Positions 27,634-37,473 are shown, counted from the first letter of the stretch. The stretch is 64,000 nucleotides of DNA from Pseudomonas tructae (GCF_004214895.1 NZ_CP035952.1:1560501-1624500); one strand, 5' to 3'. Numbers and translations: made by a program. The notes: generated by a model from the sequence alone, not told the origin.

Positions 27634-28422
27634 TCAATTCAACTGGCTGACCGACCGCGGCGCCACCGGCTGGTTGTCGTTGGAGATGGTCACTTCCACC
27701 CGACGGTTCTGCGCGCGCCCCGAGTTGCTGGTGTTATCGGCAACCGGATACTCCTTGCCGTAACCCTGGGCTACGATCCGTACCGGATCTACCCCTGCTC
27801 GTACCAGCGCCATGCGCACGGCAGCCGCGCGCCGCTCGGACAGCGACTGGTTGTAGTTGGCGCCGCCCTTGCTGTCGGTGTAACCCTCGACAATCACCTT
27901 GCGGTCAGGGTTCTCCTGAAGGAACTGCGCAAGCTTGGTGATGTTCGGGTAGGCACTGCTCTTGAGCGTGGCCTTGTCGAAGTCGAACAGCACATCACCA
28001 AAGGTCACCAGGGTGCCACGGTCGGTCTGTTTGGCATTGAGGCTGTCCTGCAGCTTCTTGATCTGTGCGTCGCGGGCATCGAGGCGGGCCTGGGCACGCT
28101 GGGCTGCAGCGTTTTTCAGGTTGCCTTCGGCGGTGCGCAGGGCAATGGTCTGCTTGGCCACTTCAACCCGCTGGTTGGTCAGGTAGGCGAGTTGGTCGAC
28201 CTTCTTCTGGTCCTCCTTGTCCATGTAGGCCTTGTCGGCCTTGTTCAGCCAGTCCTGGGCTTCCTTGGTTTCAAGGGCCGCGACCTTGGTGGCCTGGGGG
28301 TTGCTCTGCAGGGCAGAGAAGTTGGTCCGGGCCGATTCCAGGTTGGCGTTCGGCTGCGTCGAGCAGGCGGCCAGGCCAACGCTCAGGGCCAGAAGGGCTG
28401 GGATCATCACGTGGTTACGCAT
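27634..28422 (-). CDS. lptF: OmpA-family outer-membrane lipoprotein LptF
   Basis: This 262-residue protein has a lipoprotein signal (MRNHVMIPALLALSVGLAAC, lipidated Cys at 20). A helical coiled-coil middle of about 50-140 rich in Lys, Gln and Ala follows, then a C-terminal OmpA domain with VTFGDVLFDFDKATL and VEGYTDSKGG. The domain includes the peptidoglycan-binding pattern NQSLSERRAAAVRMAL and the end GRAQNRRVEV. The gene matches P. aeruginosa LptF (PA3692), an outer-membrane protein linked to AlgU envelope stress. It ties the outer membrane to peptidoglycan. The DUF4398 lipoprotein lies 50 bases upstream on the same strand, as in P. aeruginosa. Confidence 0.9.
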   Translation of the reverse strand: MRNHVMIPALLALSVGLAACSTQPNANLESARTNFSALQSNPQATKVAALETKEAQDWLNKADKAYMDKEDQKKVDQLAYLTNQRVEVAKQTIALRTAEGNLKNAAAQRAQARLDARDAQIKKLQDSLNAKQTDRGTLVTFGDVLFDFDKATLKSSAYPNITKLAQFLQENPDRKVIVEGYTDSKGGANYNQSLSERRAAAVRMALVRAGVDPVRIVAQGYGKEYPVADNTSNSGRAQNRRVEVTISNDNQPVAPRSVSQLN

Positions 28423-28472
28423 AATGGTTCATCCTTTGATCGATTACGAATGCACGGGTCGGCAAGCGGGCG

Positions 28473-28886
28473 TCATTCGACGCTGCGCATGCCTTCCTCA
28501 CGCAGGTCCTGAACACCCTGATGGGCGTCCTGTACCGCTTTCTCGGCCTTGGCCGCCTGGGCCTTGCGCTCGGCGACGCGGGCATCCCACTCGGCCTGCT
28601 CGGCCAGGCGCTTGGCGTCGTCGTAGTGCTTGTCGTGCATGGCGATTTCCGCCTGTTTGAGCTTGTCCTGCGCGGCCTTCATTTCGACGGCGGCGAACTC
28701 GGTACCGCCGGCACTGACAGCAGAATTGACCGCCGATTGCGTGACAGCGTACTGCTCGGTGGGTGGGTTACCGGCACAGCCGGCCAGGACCAGGCTGCTG
28801 CCCAGTGCCAGCGCGGCCAGCTTGAGCTTGCGCAGGTGAGTGGATGAGGGGGTTGCGGTACGGGTCTTCATGGTAGTCAGCTCCAT
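28473..28886 (-). CDS. DUF4398 domain lipoprotein
   Basis: This protein of about 137 residues has a signal ending in SSLVLAGC and a mature region that is a single charged helical segment (EMKAAQDKLKQAEIAMHDKH, then repeated AERKAQAAKAEKA), likely a coiled coil. DUF4398 proteins regularly sit before an OmpA-domain lipoprotein, as here before lptF, and both carry the same Ala/Lys-rich helical pattern, so a shared complex at the outer membrane is plausible. Two starts are possible: ATG at 28886, with AGGAGT six bases upstream (used here), or ATG at 28871. Function is unknown. Confidence 0.85.
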   Translation of the reverse strand: MELTTMKTRTATPSSTHLRKLKLAALALGSSLVLAGCAGNPPTEQYAVTQSAVNSAVSAGGTEFAAVEMKAAQDKLKQAEIAMHDKHYDDAKRLAEQAEWDARVAERKAQAAKAEKAVQDAHQGVQDLREEGMRSVE

Positions 28887-28948
28887 TGGATCACTCCTGA
28901 TGAACAACGAATTCCGTAACAGTCCATCAGCGCAACCGATCAGCTTCC

Positions 28949-28957
28949 GGGGGGGGG
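28949..28957. repeat. nine-G tract upstream of the DUF4398 gene
   Basis: A run of nine G lies about 63 bases before the DUF4398 start codon, in its likely promoter region. The remaining gap (28908-29140) shows no gene; it is rich in T runs near 29030-29070. Confidence 0.7.
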
Positions 28958-29140
28958 CTCTGGCCCGGTTCTGCGTGGGTTTTGCCGTGATGGCTATTGG
29001 CTGTGACCGAAGGCTTTTTTGAATAGTTCAGAAAAAATTTCCGCCTGTTCGCGGTTTTTTCTGACTGATTGGTCAGTGGGTTTTTCGTTGAACTTTCAGG
29101 TCTTCCTGCGGTTCGCGAGCGCCTGCGCGGGTAGGGTCAA

Positions 29141-29485
29141 TCAAGGGTTTTTGACCTCTTTGGCGCTACTCAATTCGTGCAGGTAACGGCGTGACAGGGC
29201 GAGAAATCGTGGGGTCGGCCCGATGTCTTCATACAGCGGATCACCTTCTTCATCGGTGGCTATCACTTGCGAGCCCTGGACATAGGGAAAGCTCGCTTCC
29301 AGCTCTTCAAGCGCTGCCCCCAGCAGTTCGCCGAGCAGCTCTTCAGGCAGGCGTTTGGGGTACATCTCGGCCAGGGCTGCCAGGCGCGCCGCGGCCTCCA
29401 TGTCCAGGTGCAGGAGGTGGCCGGTGGGGCTCAGCGAGCCTTTGGCGTGTTGTTCCCAATGCTGGGCAAGGTCACGGATTTTCAT
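29141..29485 (-). CDS. conserved hypothetical protein upstream of ppc
   Basis: This 114-residue, acidic, mainly helical protein has no signal peptide or membrane segment. It has an N-terminal block MKIRDLAQHWEQHAKGSLSP and a Leu/Glu-rich centre (RLPEELLGELLGAALEELE). AGGAG stands before its ATG. The same kind of gene lies next to ppc in P. aeruginosa (PA3688, from memory). It is divergent from ppc across a 119-base gap. I do not recognise a family and give no function. Confidence 0.8.
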   Translation of the reverse strand: MKIRDLAQHWEQHAKGSLSPTGHLLHLDMEAAARLAALAEMYPKRLPEELLGELLGAALEELEASFPYVQGSQVIATDEEGDPLYEDIGPTPRFLALSRRYLHELSSAKEVKNP

Positions 29486-29604
29486 GATGTTCTCCTGTGT
29501 GCCTGCATTCAGAATAGTTCAGCCATGGCTGCGCCTTGAAGCTCGGCCGTGACTGCGGCACTCTGGACCCAGAGCGGTTTTCCCGAATGCCGGAGACAGG
29601 GCTG

Positions 29605-32232
29605 ATGACTGATATCGATGTGCGCTTGCGTGAAGATGTTCATTTGTTGGGCGAGTTGTTGGGCGACACCGTGCGCGAACAGCACGGCGAAGCGTTTTTG
29701 CAGACCATCGAGGACATCCGCCGCAGTGCCAAGGCCGACCGCAGCGGCGCTGCCGAGCAACTGAGCTCGACCCTCAATGACCTTGCCGAAGAGCAACTGC
29801 TGCCCGTGGCCCGGGCCTTCAACCAGTTTCTCAACCTGGCCAACATCGCCGAGCAGTACCAGCTGATTCGCCGTCGCGACGCCGGCCAGCCCGAACCCTT
29901 CGAGGCCCGGGTGCTGCCCGAACTGTTGGCGCGGCTCAAGGCCGCCGGGCACAGCGACGATGCCCTGGCCCGGCAACTGGGCAAGCTCAGTATCGAACTG
30001 GTGTTGACCGCCCACCCCACCGAAGTGGCGCGGCGCACCCTGATCCAGAAGTACGACGCCATAGCCGCACAATTGGCGGCCCAGGATCACCGCGACCTGA
30101 CGCCCGCCGAGCGCGAGCAAATCCGCGAGCGCCTGCAACGCCTGATCGCCGAAGCCTGGCACACCGAAGAAATCCGCCGCACCCGGCCGACCCCGGTAGA
30201 TGAAGCCAAGTGGGGCTTTGCGGTGATCGAACATTCACTCTGGCAGGCTATCCCGCACCACCTGCGCAAGGTCGATAAAGCCTTGCACCAGGCCACCGGC
30301 CTGCACCTGCCACTGGCAGCGGCGCCGATCCGCTTTGCTTCGTGGATGGGCGGTGACCGTGACGGCAACCCCAATGTCACCGCGCGCGTCACCCGCGAAG
30401 TGCTGTTGCTGGCGCGCTGGATGGCCGCTGACCTGTTTCTGCGTGATATCGATGCCCTGGCCGCCGAGCTGTCGATGCAACAAGCCAGTGAAGCGCTCAG
30501 GGCCCAGGTGGGCGAATCAGCCGAGCCCTACCGGGCGTTGCTCAAGCCGTTGCGCGAGCGCCTGCGGGTTACCCGGGCCTGGGCCCAGGCTTCGTTGACT
30601 GCCGCGCAGGCGCCTGCGCCCGAGGTACTGCAAGACAACCGCGAGCTGTTCGAGCCTTTGCAGTTGTGCTTCGAGTCGCTGCACGCCTGTGGCATGGGCG
30701 TGATTGCCGACGGCCCGCTGCTCGATTGCCTGCGCCGCGCGGTGACGTTCGGCCTGTTCCTGGTACGCCTGGACGTACGTCAGGACGCCGCGCGGCACAC
30801 GGCGGCGCTGAGCGAAATCACCGAGTACCTGGGCCTTGGCCGTTATGCCGAGTGGGATGAAGAGGAGCGGATCACCTTCTTGCAGCAAGAACTGAGCAGT
30901 CGTCGGCCATTGCTGCCAGGCCATTTCGAACCCCAGGCCGACACCGCCGAAGTGCTCGCCACCTGCCGTGAGATTGCCGCCGCGCCAGCGACTTCGCTGG
31001 GCTCCTACGTGATCTCCATGGCCGGCGCCGCTTCCGATGTGCTGGCGGTACAACTGTTGCTCAAAGAGGCCGGTGTGCTGCGGCCGATGCGCGTGGTGCC
31101 GTTGTTCGAAACCCTGGCCGACCTGGACAACGCCGGCCCGGTGATGGCGCGCCTGCTCGGCCTGCCGGGTTATCGCGCCGGGCTGCACGGCCCGCAGGAA
31201 GTGATGATCGGTTATTCCGATTCGGCCAAGGATGCCGGTACCACGGCGGCGGCCTGGGCCCAGTACCGCGCCCAGGAAACCCTGGTGCGCATCTGCCGCG
31301 AACAGCAGGTCGAACTGCTGCTGTTCCACGGCCGTGGCGGTACCGTCGGCCGTGGCGGTGGCCCGGCCCACGCGGCGATCTTGTCGCAGCCACCGGGTTC
31401 TGTCGCCGGGCGTTTTCGTACCACCGAGCAGGGTGAGATGATCCGCTTCAAATTCGGCCTGCCGGACATTGCCGAGCAGAACCTCAACCTCTACCTGGCG
31501 GCAGTGCTCGAAGCCACCTTGCTGCCACCGCCGCCACCACAACCGGCCTGGCGTGAACTGATGGACCAGTTGGCCGCCGATGGCGTCAAGGCTTATCGTG
31601 GTGTGGTGCGCGACAACCCCGAGTTCGTCGAGTATTTCCGCCAGTCCACCCCCGAGCAGGAACTGGGGCGCCTGCCGCTGGGCAGCCGCCCGGCCAAGCG
31701 CCGCGCCGGCGGCATCGAAAGCCTGCGGGCGATCCCGTGGATCTTCGGCTGGACCCAGACCCGCCTGATGTTGCCGGCCTGGCTCGGCTGGGAAGCGGCA
31801 TTGAACAATGCCCTGGCTCGCGGACAGGGGCCTTTGCTGGCTGAGATGCGCGAGCAGTGGCCGTTTTTCCGCACACGCATCGACATGCTGGAAATGGTCC
31901 TGGCCAAGGCCGATGCCGATATTGCCCGCTCCTACGACGAACGTCTGGTGCAACCAGAACTGCGACCTTTGGGTGCACATTTGCGCGACCTATTGTCGCA
32001 GGCGTGCCAGGTGGTACTGGGGCTGACCGGGCAGCCGGTGCTACTGGCGCACAGCCCCGAGACCCTGGAATTCATCCGCCTGCGCAACACCTATCTGGAC
32101 CCGCTGCATCTATTGCAGGCTGAACTGCTGGCGCGCTCGCGTGGGCGTGAAGCCGCTCTGGATAGCCCGTTGGAGCAGGCCTTGCTGGTGACCGTGGCCG
32201 GGATCGCGGCGGGGCTGCGCAACACCGGCTGA
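29605..32232 (+). CDS. ppc: phosphoenolpyruvate carboxylase
   Basis: This 875-residue enzyme adds bicarbonate to PEP to form oxaloacetate and refills the TCA cycle. The first catalytic signature [13 protein letters not shown] contains the essential His, and the second, [14 protein letters not shown], forms the active-site glycine loop. [12 protein letters not shown] (binding of PEP) and the C-terminal LRNTG, where Gly is the end carboxylate of the family, are also present. The ATG at 29605 begins [16 protein letters not shown], the usual start; the open frame runs back to 29536 but without conserved residues. Allosteric control by acetyl-CoA and aspartate is expected from the family. Confidence 0.96.
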   Translation: MTDIDVRLREDVHLLGELLGDTVREQHGEAFLQTIEDIRRSAKADRSGAAEQLSSTLNDLAEEQLLPVARAFNQFLNLANIAEQYQLIRRRDAGQPEPFEARVLPELLARLKAAGHSDDALARQLGKLSIELVLTAHPTEVARRTLIQKYDAIAAQLAAQDHRDLTPAEREQIRERLQRLIAEAWHTEEIRRTRPTPVDEAKWGFAVIEHSLWQAIPHHLRKVDKALHQATGLHLPLAAAPIRFASWMGGDRDGNPNVTARVTREVLLLARWMAADLFLRDIDALAAELSMQQASEALRAQVGESAEPYRALLKPLRERLRVTRAWAQASLTAAQAPAPEVLQDNRELFEPLQLCFESLHACGMGVIADGPLLDCLRRAVTFGLFLVRLDVRQDAARHTAALSEITEYLGLGRYAEWDEEERITFLQQELSSRRPLLPGHFEPQADTAEVLATCREIAAAPATSLGSYVISMAGAASDVLAVQLLLKEAGVLRPMRVVPLFETLADLDNAGPVMARLLGLPGYRAGLHGPQEVMIGYSDSAKDAGTTAAAWAQYRAQETLVRICREQQVELLLFHGRGGTVGRGGGPAHAAILSQPPGSVAGRFRTTEQGEMIRFKFGLPDIAEQNLNLYLAAVLEATLLPPPPPQPAWRELMDQLAADGVKAYRGVVRDNPEFVEYFRQSTPEQELGRLPLGSRPAKRRAGGIESLRAIPWIFGWTQTRLMLPAWLGWEAALNNALARGQGPLLAEMREQWPFFRTRIDMLEMVLAKADADIARSYDERLVQPELRPLGAHLRDLLSQACQVVLGLTGQPVLLAHSPETLEFIRLRNTYLDPLHLLQAELLARSRGREAALDSPLEQALLVTVAGIAAGLRNTG

Positions 32233-32289
32233 GTGCGCAAGCCGACTGTGCGCGGCTTGCCACAAGTAGGGCAGAGTGCTTGTAAAGCA

Positions 32290-32314
32290 ACAGGTTGCGC
32301 CCGGCGCAACCTGT
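32290..32314. repeat. perfect 12-bp inverted repeat after ppc
   Basis: ACAGGTTGCGCC and GGCGCAACCTGT flank a single C. The stem is very stable in RNA (11 bp with a three-base loop). No T run follows (GCTCAAG), so it is not a textbook terminator; it starts 58 bases after the ppc stop codon. Confidence 0.75.
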
Positions 32315-32386
32315 GCTCAAGACGGCTACTGTGCGCGGGTTTATCCGACTTTCGAGCGCTTGTGTGGCTTGCGGGCGCTGTGTATC

Positions 32387-33140
<754 letters not shown>

Positions 33141-33160
33141 TCGACGCTCGGTAGTGCAGA

Positions 33161-33190
33161 CAACGGCCCGCTTGCGGGCCGTTGTTGTTT
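33161..33190 (+). terminator. rho-independent terminator of adk
   Basis: CAACGGCCCGC-TT-GCGGGCCGTTG is an 11-bp perfect stem followed by TTGTTT, placed 20 bases after the adk stop codon. A TATAAT directly follows at 33190-33195 and could serve tsaB, but no -35 box is present at a usable distance. Confidence 0.88.
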
Positions 33191-33227
33191 ATAATGCCGC
33201 TCTTTTTTCTTGTCCCTGGAAGCCCCG

Positions 33228-33902
33228 ATGACCACCTTGCTGGCCCTCGATACCGCCACTGAAGCCTGCTCCGTCGCCCTGCTGCATGATGGCAAGGTTT
33301 CCAGCCACTATGAGGTGATCCCGCGCCTGCACGCGCAGAAGCTGTTGCCGATGATCCAGCAACTGCTGGCCGATGCCGGCGTCACCCTGCAACAGCTCGA
33401 TGCCATCGCCTTTGGCCGTGGCCCGGGTGCCTTCACCGGGGTGCGCATTGCCATTGGCGTGGTTCAGGGCCTGGCCTTTGCCCTGGAGCGTCCGGTATTG
33501 CCAGTGTCCAACCTGGCCGTGCTGGCCCAGCGTGCCCTGCGTGAGCAGGGCGTACAGCAAGTGGCGGCGGCGATCGATGCACGCATGGACGAGGTCTACT
33601 GGGGTTGCTATCAGAACGTCGACGGTGAAATGCGCCTGCAAGGCCGTGAGGCAGTGCTGCCGCCGGAGCAGGTTGCCTTGCCAGCCGGCGCCAGCGGCGA
33701 CTGGTTCGGTGCCGGCACTGGCTGGGGCTATGCCGAGCGTCTGGCGGTCAAGGTCAGCGGCCAGGATGCCAGCCTGTTGCCCCACGCCCAGGACCTGCTG
33801 AGCCTGGCGACGTTTGCCTGGCAGCGCGGCGAGGCGATTGTTGCCGATCAGGCACAACCGGTGTACCTGCGCGACAAAGTTGCCACGCCGAAAGCGCGTT
33901 GA
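33228..33902 (+). CDS. tsaB: tRNA threonylcarbamoyladenosine synthesis protein TsaB
   Basis: This 224-residue ASKHA-fold protein has LALDTATEACSVALL at the start and FGRGPGAFTGVRIAIGV near residues 64-80, the TsaB signature. With TsaD and TsaE it transfers the threonylcarbamoyl group to A37 of ANN-decoding tRNAs (t6A). TcdA, encoded at 53295 in this window, later cyclises that t6A to ct6A. The ATG at 33228 gives MTTLLALDT; six codons further upstream an ATG at 33210 lacks a ribosome site. Confidence 0.95.
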   Translation: MTTLLALDTATEACSVALLHDGKVSSHYEVIPRLHAQKLLPMIQQLLADAGVTLQQLDAIAFGRGPGAFTGVRIAIGVVQGLAFALERPVLPVSNLAVLAQRALREQGVQQVAAAIDARMDEVYWGCYQNVDGEMRLQGREAVLPPEQVALPAGASGDWFGAGTGWGYAERLAVKVSGQDASLLPHAQDLLSLATFAWQRGEAIVADQAQPVYLRDKVATPKAR

Positions 33903-33942
33903 GTGCAGTTCGTCGGTTATTCCCAAGCCAAATAAAACCTTT

Positions 33943-33975
33943 TGCCCGATCTGTGGTCCAGTTATCAATCGGGCA
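33943..33975. repeat. 8-bp inverted repeat between tsaB and the 98-residue gene
   Basis: TGCCCGAT (33943-33950) and ATCGGGCA (33968-33975) flank 17 bases. On the minus strand the stem is followed by AAAAGG then TTTTATT. On the plus strand no T run follows. It could be a weak transcript end of tsaB; both flanking genes are on the plus strand. Confidence 0.5.
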
Positions 33976-34032
33976 TTAGCGAAGGATCAGCGATGCTGCT
34001 AAATTGCCATCATTGCTCCTGAGTAGATCGCC

Positions 34033-34329
34033 ATGCGTATCGACGGTTTTTCCTCACAGTCCTACCCCATCAAGCGAGCCCCGCGCAAAGCGCCGCTGCG
34101 TAGCGATGACGTGGACGACGAGGCACTGCCGGGCGAATTCGAGGTGCAGGCGCAAGCCAGCGCCAGCCAAGGGCAGGCGCGTACGGGCGGCTTGCCAGCG
34201 CGGCCTCAGGACATGATCTTCCCGCGGGCGCGCAACAAGCGTACCGCCCATGCCCTGGCCAGCTACCTGGCCACTGCCGGTTTCGTCGACTGGGAGATGG
34301 AAGTGCTGGGGCTGGACCTGTACATTTGA
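34033..34329 (+). CDS. small conserved hypothetical protein
   Basis: This 98-residue protein has a flexible, charged first half with many Gln, Ala and Ser (residues 20-60) and a more ordered second half (PRARNKRTAHALASYLATAG, then WEMEVLGLDLYI). It resembles a small Pseudomonas hypothetical that lies after tsaB in P. aeruginosa (PA3684, from memory). The low-complexity N-terminus and helical C-terminus suggest a partner-binding protein, but that is a guess. It sits three bases before the DUF72 gene and probably shares its transcript. Confidence 0.72.
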   Translation: MRIDGFSSQSYPIKRAPRKAPLRSDDVDDEALPGEFEVQAQASASQGQARTGGLPARPQDMIFPRARNKRTAHALASYLATAGFVDWEMEVLGLDLYI

Positions 34330-34332
34330 TGG

Positions 34333-35202
34333 ATGAGTCTGTCCACGCTGCCCTATTTTGTCGGTTGTCCGTCCTGGAGTGAGAACGCCTGGCGCGACTA
34401 CCTGTATCCGTCTGACGCTAAAACCAGCGATTTTCTCGGCCTCTACAGCCAGGTCTTCAACGCAGTAGAAGGCAACACCACCTTTTATGCCCGCCCGGCG
34501 ACAGCGACCATCGAACGCTGGTCGCAGCTGATGCCCGCGCATTTTCGTTTCACCGCCAAGTTTCCCGGTGATATCAGTCATAGCGGTGATCTGCACGGTC
34601 AGTTGGCCGCAGCCCAAGCCTTTATCGAATTGCTCAAGCCCCTGGGTGCGCGCGTTGCCCCGTACTGGTTGCAGCTGCCGGCAAGTTTTGGCCCGGCGCG
34701 CCTCGGCGAGCTGATGAACTTTATCGACGAGGCGGGCGTGCCGGTCGCCGTCGAGGTGCGCAACGCGGCGTTCTTCAGCAAGGGCGATGAAGAGCGCTTG
34801 CTCAACCGTTTGCTGCTCGAGCGCGGCGTGGAACGTATCTGCCTGGACCCCCGGGCCCTGTTCAGCTGCACCTCGCGCAGCCCCGAGGTGCTCCACGCCC
34901 AGTCGAAAAAGCCGCGGGTGCCGCCACGTCCGACCGCCTTTACCCAGCATCCGCAGATCCGCTTCATCGGCCACCCCGAACTTGCGGCCAACGAGCCGTT
35001 CCTGTTGCCGTGGCTGGACAAGGTCGCGGCCTGGATCGAGGAGGGACGCAGCCCTTATGTTTTCCTGCATACTGCCGACAATCGTCAGGCTGCTGCTCTG
35101 GCCCGGCGTTTTCATCAGGGCCTGATGGAACGCCTGCCGGGGCTTGCGGCCTTGCCTGAACTGGACCGGACGCCTGAAGCCGAACAACTCGGTCTGCTCT
35201 GA
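34333..35202 (+). CDS. DUF72 (YecE-like) TIM-barrel protein
   Basis: This 289-residue protein has the DUF72 features: a start region FVGCPSWSENAWRDYLYPSD, then FNAVEGNTTFYARP, FRFTAKFPGDISH, and VAVEVRNAAFF. The family adopts a TIM barrel; its reaction is not known. The CxxW-like start and the conserved TTFY segment are both intact, so the protein is not degraded. It starts three bases after the preceding small gene. The following PEP-mutase-like gene begins 31 bases after its stop. Confidence 0.85.
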   Translation: MSLSTLPYFVGCPSWSENAWRDYLYPSDAKTSDFLGLYSQVFNAVEGNTTFYARPATATIERWSQLMPAHFRFTAKFPGDISHSGDLHGQLAAAQAFIELLKPLGARVAPYWLQLPASFGPARLGELMNFIDEAGVPVAVEVRNAAFFSKGDEERLLNRLLLERGVERICLDPRALFSCTSRSPEVLHAQSKKPRVPPRPTAFTQHPQIRFIGHPELAANEPFLLPWLDKVAAWIEEGRSPYVFLHTADNRQAAALARRFHQGLMERLPGLAALPELDRTPEAEQLGLL

Positions 35203-35233
35203 ACGTCCTGTCGCCTGCCCGGGAGTCGTGATC

Positions 35234-36064
35234 ATGGATGTGCAAACCCTGCGTGCCCAAGCCTTTAAAGCCCTGCATGAGCGCGACGGCGCCTTCGTCA
35301 TCCCCAACCCCTGGGATGCAGGCTCCGCCAAGTTGCTGGCCAGCCTCGGCTTCGAGGCGCTGGCCACCACCAGCGCGGGCCTGGCGTTCTCCCTGGGGCG
35401 CCCGGATGGCGAAGGGGCAGTGTCCCTGGATGAGACCCTCGACAACGCCTGCGCCATTGTCGATGCCACGGCGTTGCCAGTGGCCGCTGACCTGGAGAAC
35501 GGTTTCAGCGATGATCCCAAGGGCTGCGCCGCAGCGATCCTGCAGGGCGCTGCCGTCGGCCTGGTCGGCGGCTCGATCGAAGACGCCAGCGGCAATAGCG
35601 ATGATCCGATCTACAGCTTCCATCACGCCGTGGAGCGAGTCGAAGCGGCAGTCGCCGCAGCCCGTAGCCTGGAGTTCCCGTTCATGCTCTGTGCCCGCGC
35701 GGAGAACCTGCTGCACGGACGTATCGACCTGGACGATACCATTGCCCGCCTGCAGGCCTTCGCCGAAGCTGGCGCCGATGTCCTGTATGCCCCGGGCCTG
35801 CGCACGGCTGAGGAGATCCGCCGGGTGGTGCAGGCGGTGGCACCCAAACCGGTCAATGTGGTCATGGGCCTGAGCGGTGTGCAACTGAGCTTCGCTGAAC
35901 TCCAGGCCCTGGGTGTCAAGCGCATCAGCGTTGGTTCGTCCCTGGCGCGGGCGGCCTATGGTGCGTTCTTCAATGCCGCGCAATGTATTCGCGACGATGG
36001 CCGTTTTGACTATGCCGAGCAGGCGCTGTCGTTTGCGCAACTTAACCAGTTGTTCAGGCGTTGA
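35234..36064 (+). CDS. isocitrate lyase/PEP mutase superfamily protein
   Basis: This 276-residue TIM-barrel protein has the superfamily elements NPWDAGSAKLLASLG (substrate and phosphate binding), TTSAGLAFSLG, PVAADLENGF (metal-binding Asp and Glu) and VGGSIEDASG. It lacks the KKCGH motif of true isocitrate and methylisocitrate lyases, so it is one of the many short members with C-C or P-C lyase activity on an unknown 2-oxo acid derivative. I start it at the ATG at 35234; the frame is open to 35144, but that part overlaps DUF72. It ends six bases before the extensin-like gene. Confidence 0.85.
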   Translation: MDVQTLRAQAFKALHERDGAFVIPNPWDAGSAKLLASLGFEALATTSAGLAFSLGRPDGEGAVSLDETLDNACAIVDATALPVAADLENGFSDDPKGCAAAILQGAAVGLVGGSIEDASGNSDDPIYSFHHAVERVEAAVAAARSLEFPFMLCARAENLLHGRIDLDDTIARLQAFAEAGADVLYAPGLRTAEEIRRVVQAVAPKPVNVVMGLSGVQLSFAELQALGVKRISVGSSLARAAYGAFFNAAQCIRDDGRFDYAEQALSFAQLNQLFRR

Positions 36065-36070
36065 TCGATA

Positions 36071-36754
36071 ATGCGCAAAGGATTGCTTGCTGTACTGTGC
36101 CTGCTGCTCATTACCCTAAGCGTCGCTGCCTGGCGCCTGCCCGATGCCTGGAACCCTTGGGCGGCGCTGGATGTGCGCCAGCCGCCGAATCTGCTCACGC
36201 CTTACAAGCTGGGCCGCCTGGAGGATAACCCGCAGTTGTGCGCGCAGGCGCTGGCGACCTCGGATCTACGTTACCGCAAGCTGGCCGACAGCCCGGCCAA
36301 TGTGCCCTGCCCGCTGGAAAACGTGGTGCGGGTCGAGGGCTCGTCGGTGCGCCTGAGCAGCAGTTTCGTTGCCAGTTGCCCGCTGGCGGTGGCTTATGCG
36401 CTGTTCGAGCGCCACGCCCTGCAACCGGCGGCGCAGCGTGCCTTTGCCCTGCCGGTGGTGCAGGTCGATCACCTGGGCAGTTTTGCCTGTCGCAACATGT
36501 ACAACCGCAAGATCGGCCGTTTAAGCCAGCATGCCACGGCCAATGCATTGGATATTGCCGGCTTTCGCCTGGCCGATGGGCAGCGTATTGAGTTGCTCAA
36601 GGACTGGCCGGGGGAGGGCGTCAAAGCGAAGTTTCTAAAGGATGTGCACGCCAGCGCCTGTGACAGTTTCAATACCGTGCTGGGGCCTGACTATAATGCC
36701 GCGCACCGTAATCACTTTCACCTGGACATGGGTTTTTGGCAGATCTGCCGTTAA
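36071..36754 (+). CDS. extensin-like family protein (zinc peptidase fold)
   Basis: This 227-residue protein has an N-terminal hydrophobic segment (MRKGLLAVLCLLLITLSVAA), either a signal peptide or a membrane anchor. An extensin-like C-terminal domain follows with the metal-binding pattern SQHATANALDIAGF (His and Asp) and NHFHLDMG (His-x-His). This arrangement is shared with D-Ala-D-Ala peptidases of the VanY/MepA type. It therefore probably cuts or binds peptidoglycan in the periplasm, although direct evidence for this family is scarce. It follows the PEP-mutase-like gene by six bases and converges with the 206-residue gene. Confidence 0.85.
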   Translation: MRKGLLAVLCLLLITLSVAAWRLPDAWNPWAALDVRQPPNLLTPYKLGRLEDNPQLCAQALATSDLRYRKLADSPANVPCPLENVVRVEGSSVRLSSSFVASCPLAVAYALFERHALQPAAQRAFALPVVQVDHLGSFACRNMYNRKIGRLSQHATANALDIAGFRLADGQRIELLKDWPGEGVKAKFLKDVHASACDSFNTVLGPDYNAAHRNHFHLDMGFWQICR

Positions 36755-36757
36755 CGA

Positions 36758-37378
36758 TCAGGCCGCGACGCGCACGTTGTTCAGCACCACCGGGCGGGCC
36801 CAGCGATTGTCGAAGTCCAGCTGCGATTGCTGCACGGCCATGGTTGCCTCGTCGAAGGGCTCGGCAGCCTTGTCCAGCAGGTCCAGGTCGAACTCGGCGA
36901 TCGGCAGGTAGAGCGGCTTGGCCAGTGGTGCCGGGCCAGGCTCGGGCAGCGGATGGCCCTGGCTCATCACCACCGGGCGAACCCAGGTGTTGCTGATGTC
37001 CAGTTGGCGCTGTTGCTCGATCAGGTCGGCGGCGCTGAAGGGCGGGGCGAGTTTTTCCAGCAGTTCGGGTTCGAACTCGGCAATCGGCAGGAACAGCGGC
37101 TCCGGCGGTGCCAGCTCGGTGTCTTGAACATTGCACAAACGCTGGTTGTGGATCTGCGCCAGCACCTTAGCGCCACCCAGCGGCTCGCCGGTGACCTTGT
37201 CGAACTGCTCGGCGACCACGCTGGTTGCCGCGCCGTCTTCACCTTGCTGCTCAGCCAGGGCGCGGGCAAAAAAATCCTGCCACAGGTGGCTGACGCCACC
37301 CAGTGCCTGGGTATTGTGCCGGCCATAGTCGCCGACGGGCGAGATATAACCTGAGTTGAGCTGAAGAATGTCGGTCAT
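36758..37378 (-). CDS. hypothetical protein with an internal duplication
   Basis: This 206-residue soluble protein of unknown family contains two similar units of about 50 residues. The first has EPLFLPIAEFEPELLEK with the end NTWVRPVV (about 92-141); the second has KPLYLPIAEFDLDLLDK with the end NRWARPVV (about 153-200). Both have a QQ-x-QLD helix between. The N-terminus MTDILQLNSGYISPVGDYG has no signal peptide. The gene is convergent with the extensin-like gene (three-base gap) and divergent from rsmJ. The repeated LPIAEF block suggests a two-site binding module. I do not recognise the family. Confidence 0.78.
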   Translation of the reverse strand: MTDILQLNSGYISPVGDYGRHNTQALGGVSHLWQDFFARALAEQQGEDGAATSVVAEQFDKVTGEPLGGAKVLAQIHNQRLCNVQDTELAPPEPLFLPIAEFEPELLEKLAPPFSAADLIEQQRQLDISNTWVRPVVMSQGHPLPEPGPAPLAKPLYLPIAEFDLDLLDKAAEPFDEATMAVQQSQLDFDNRWARPVVLNNVRVAA

Positions 37379-37427
37379 GGCAGTCGCAGAGGGGTCTGGT
37401 CTGGCAAAATAGCGAATACTTCGTATA

Positions 37428-37441
37428 TCGGCCGCGGCCGA
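37428..37441. repeat. 14-bp perfect palindrome in the rsmJ divergent promoter region
   Basis: TCGGCCGCGGCCGA reads the same on both strands. It lies 33 bases before the rsmJ start codon and 50 bases before the start of the divergent 206-residue gene, and could be an operator for either. Confidence 0.6.
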
Positions 37442-37473
37442 CGATCATTTAATTTTTTTGAGTACAGGATTTG

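Noticed and set aside
33190..33195. Perfect TATAAT as tsaB promoter
   Set aside because: It lies in the T tail of the adk terminator, and no -35 box is found at 16-18 bases; left as a note in the terminator entry.
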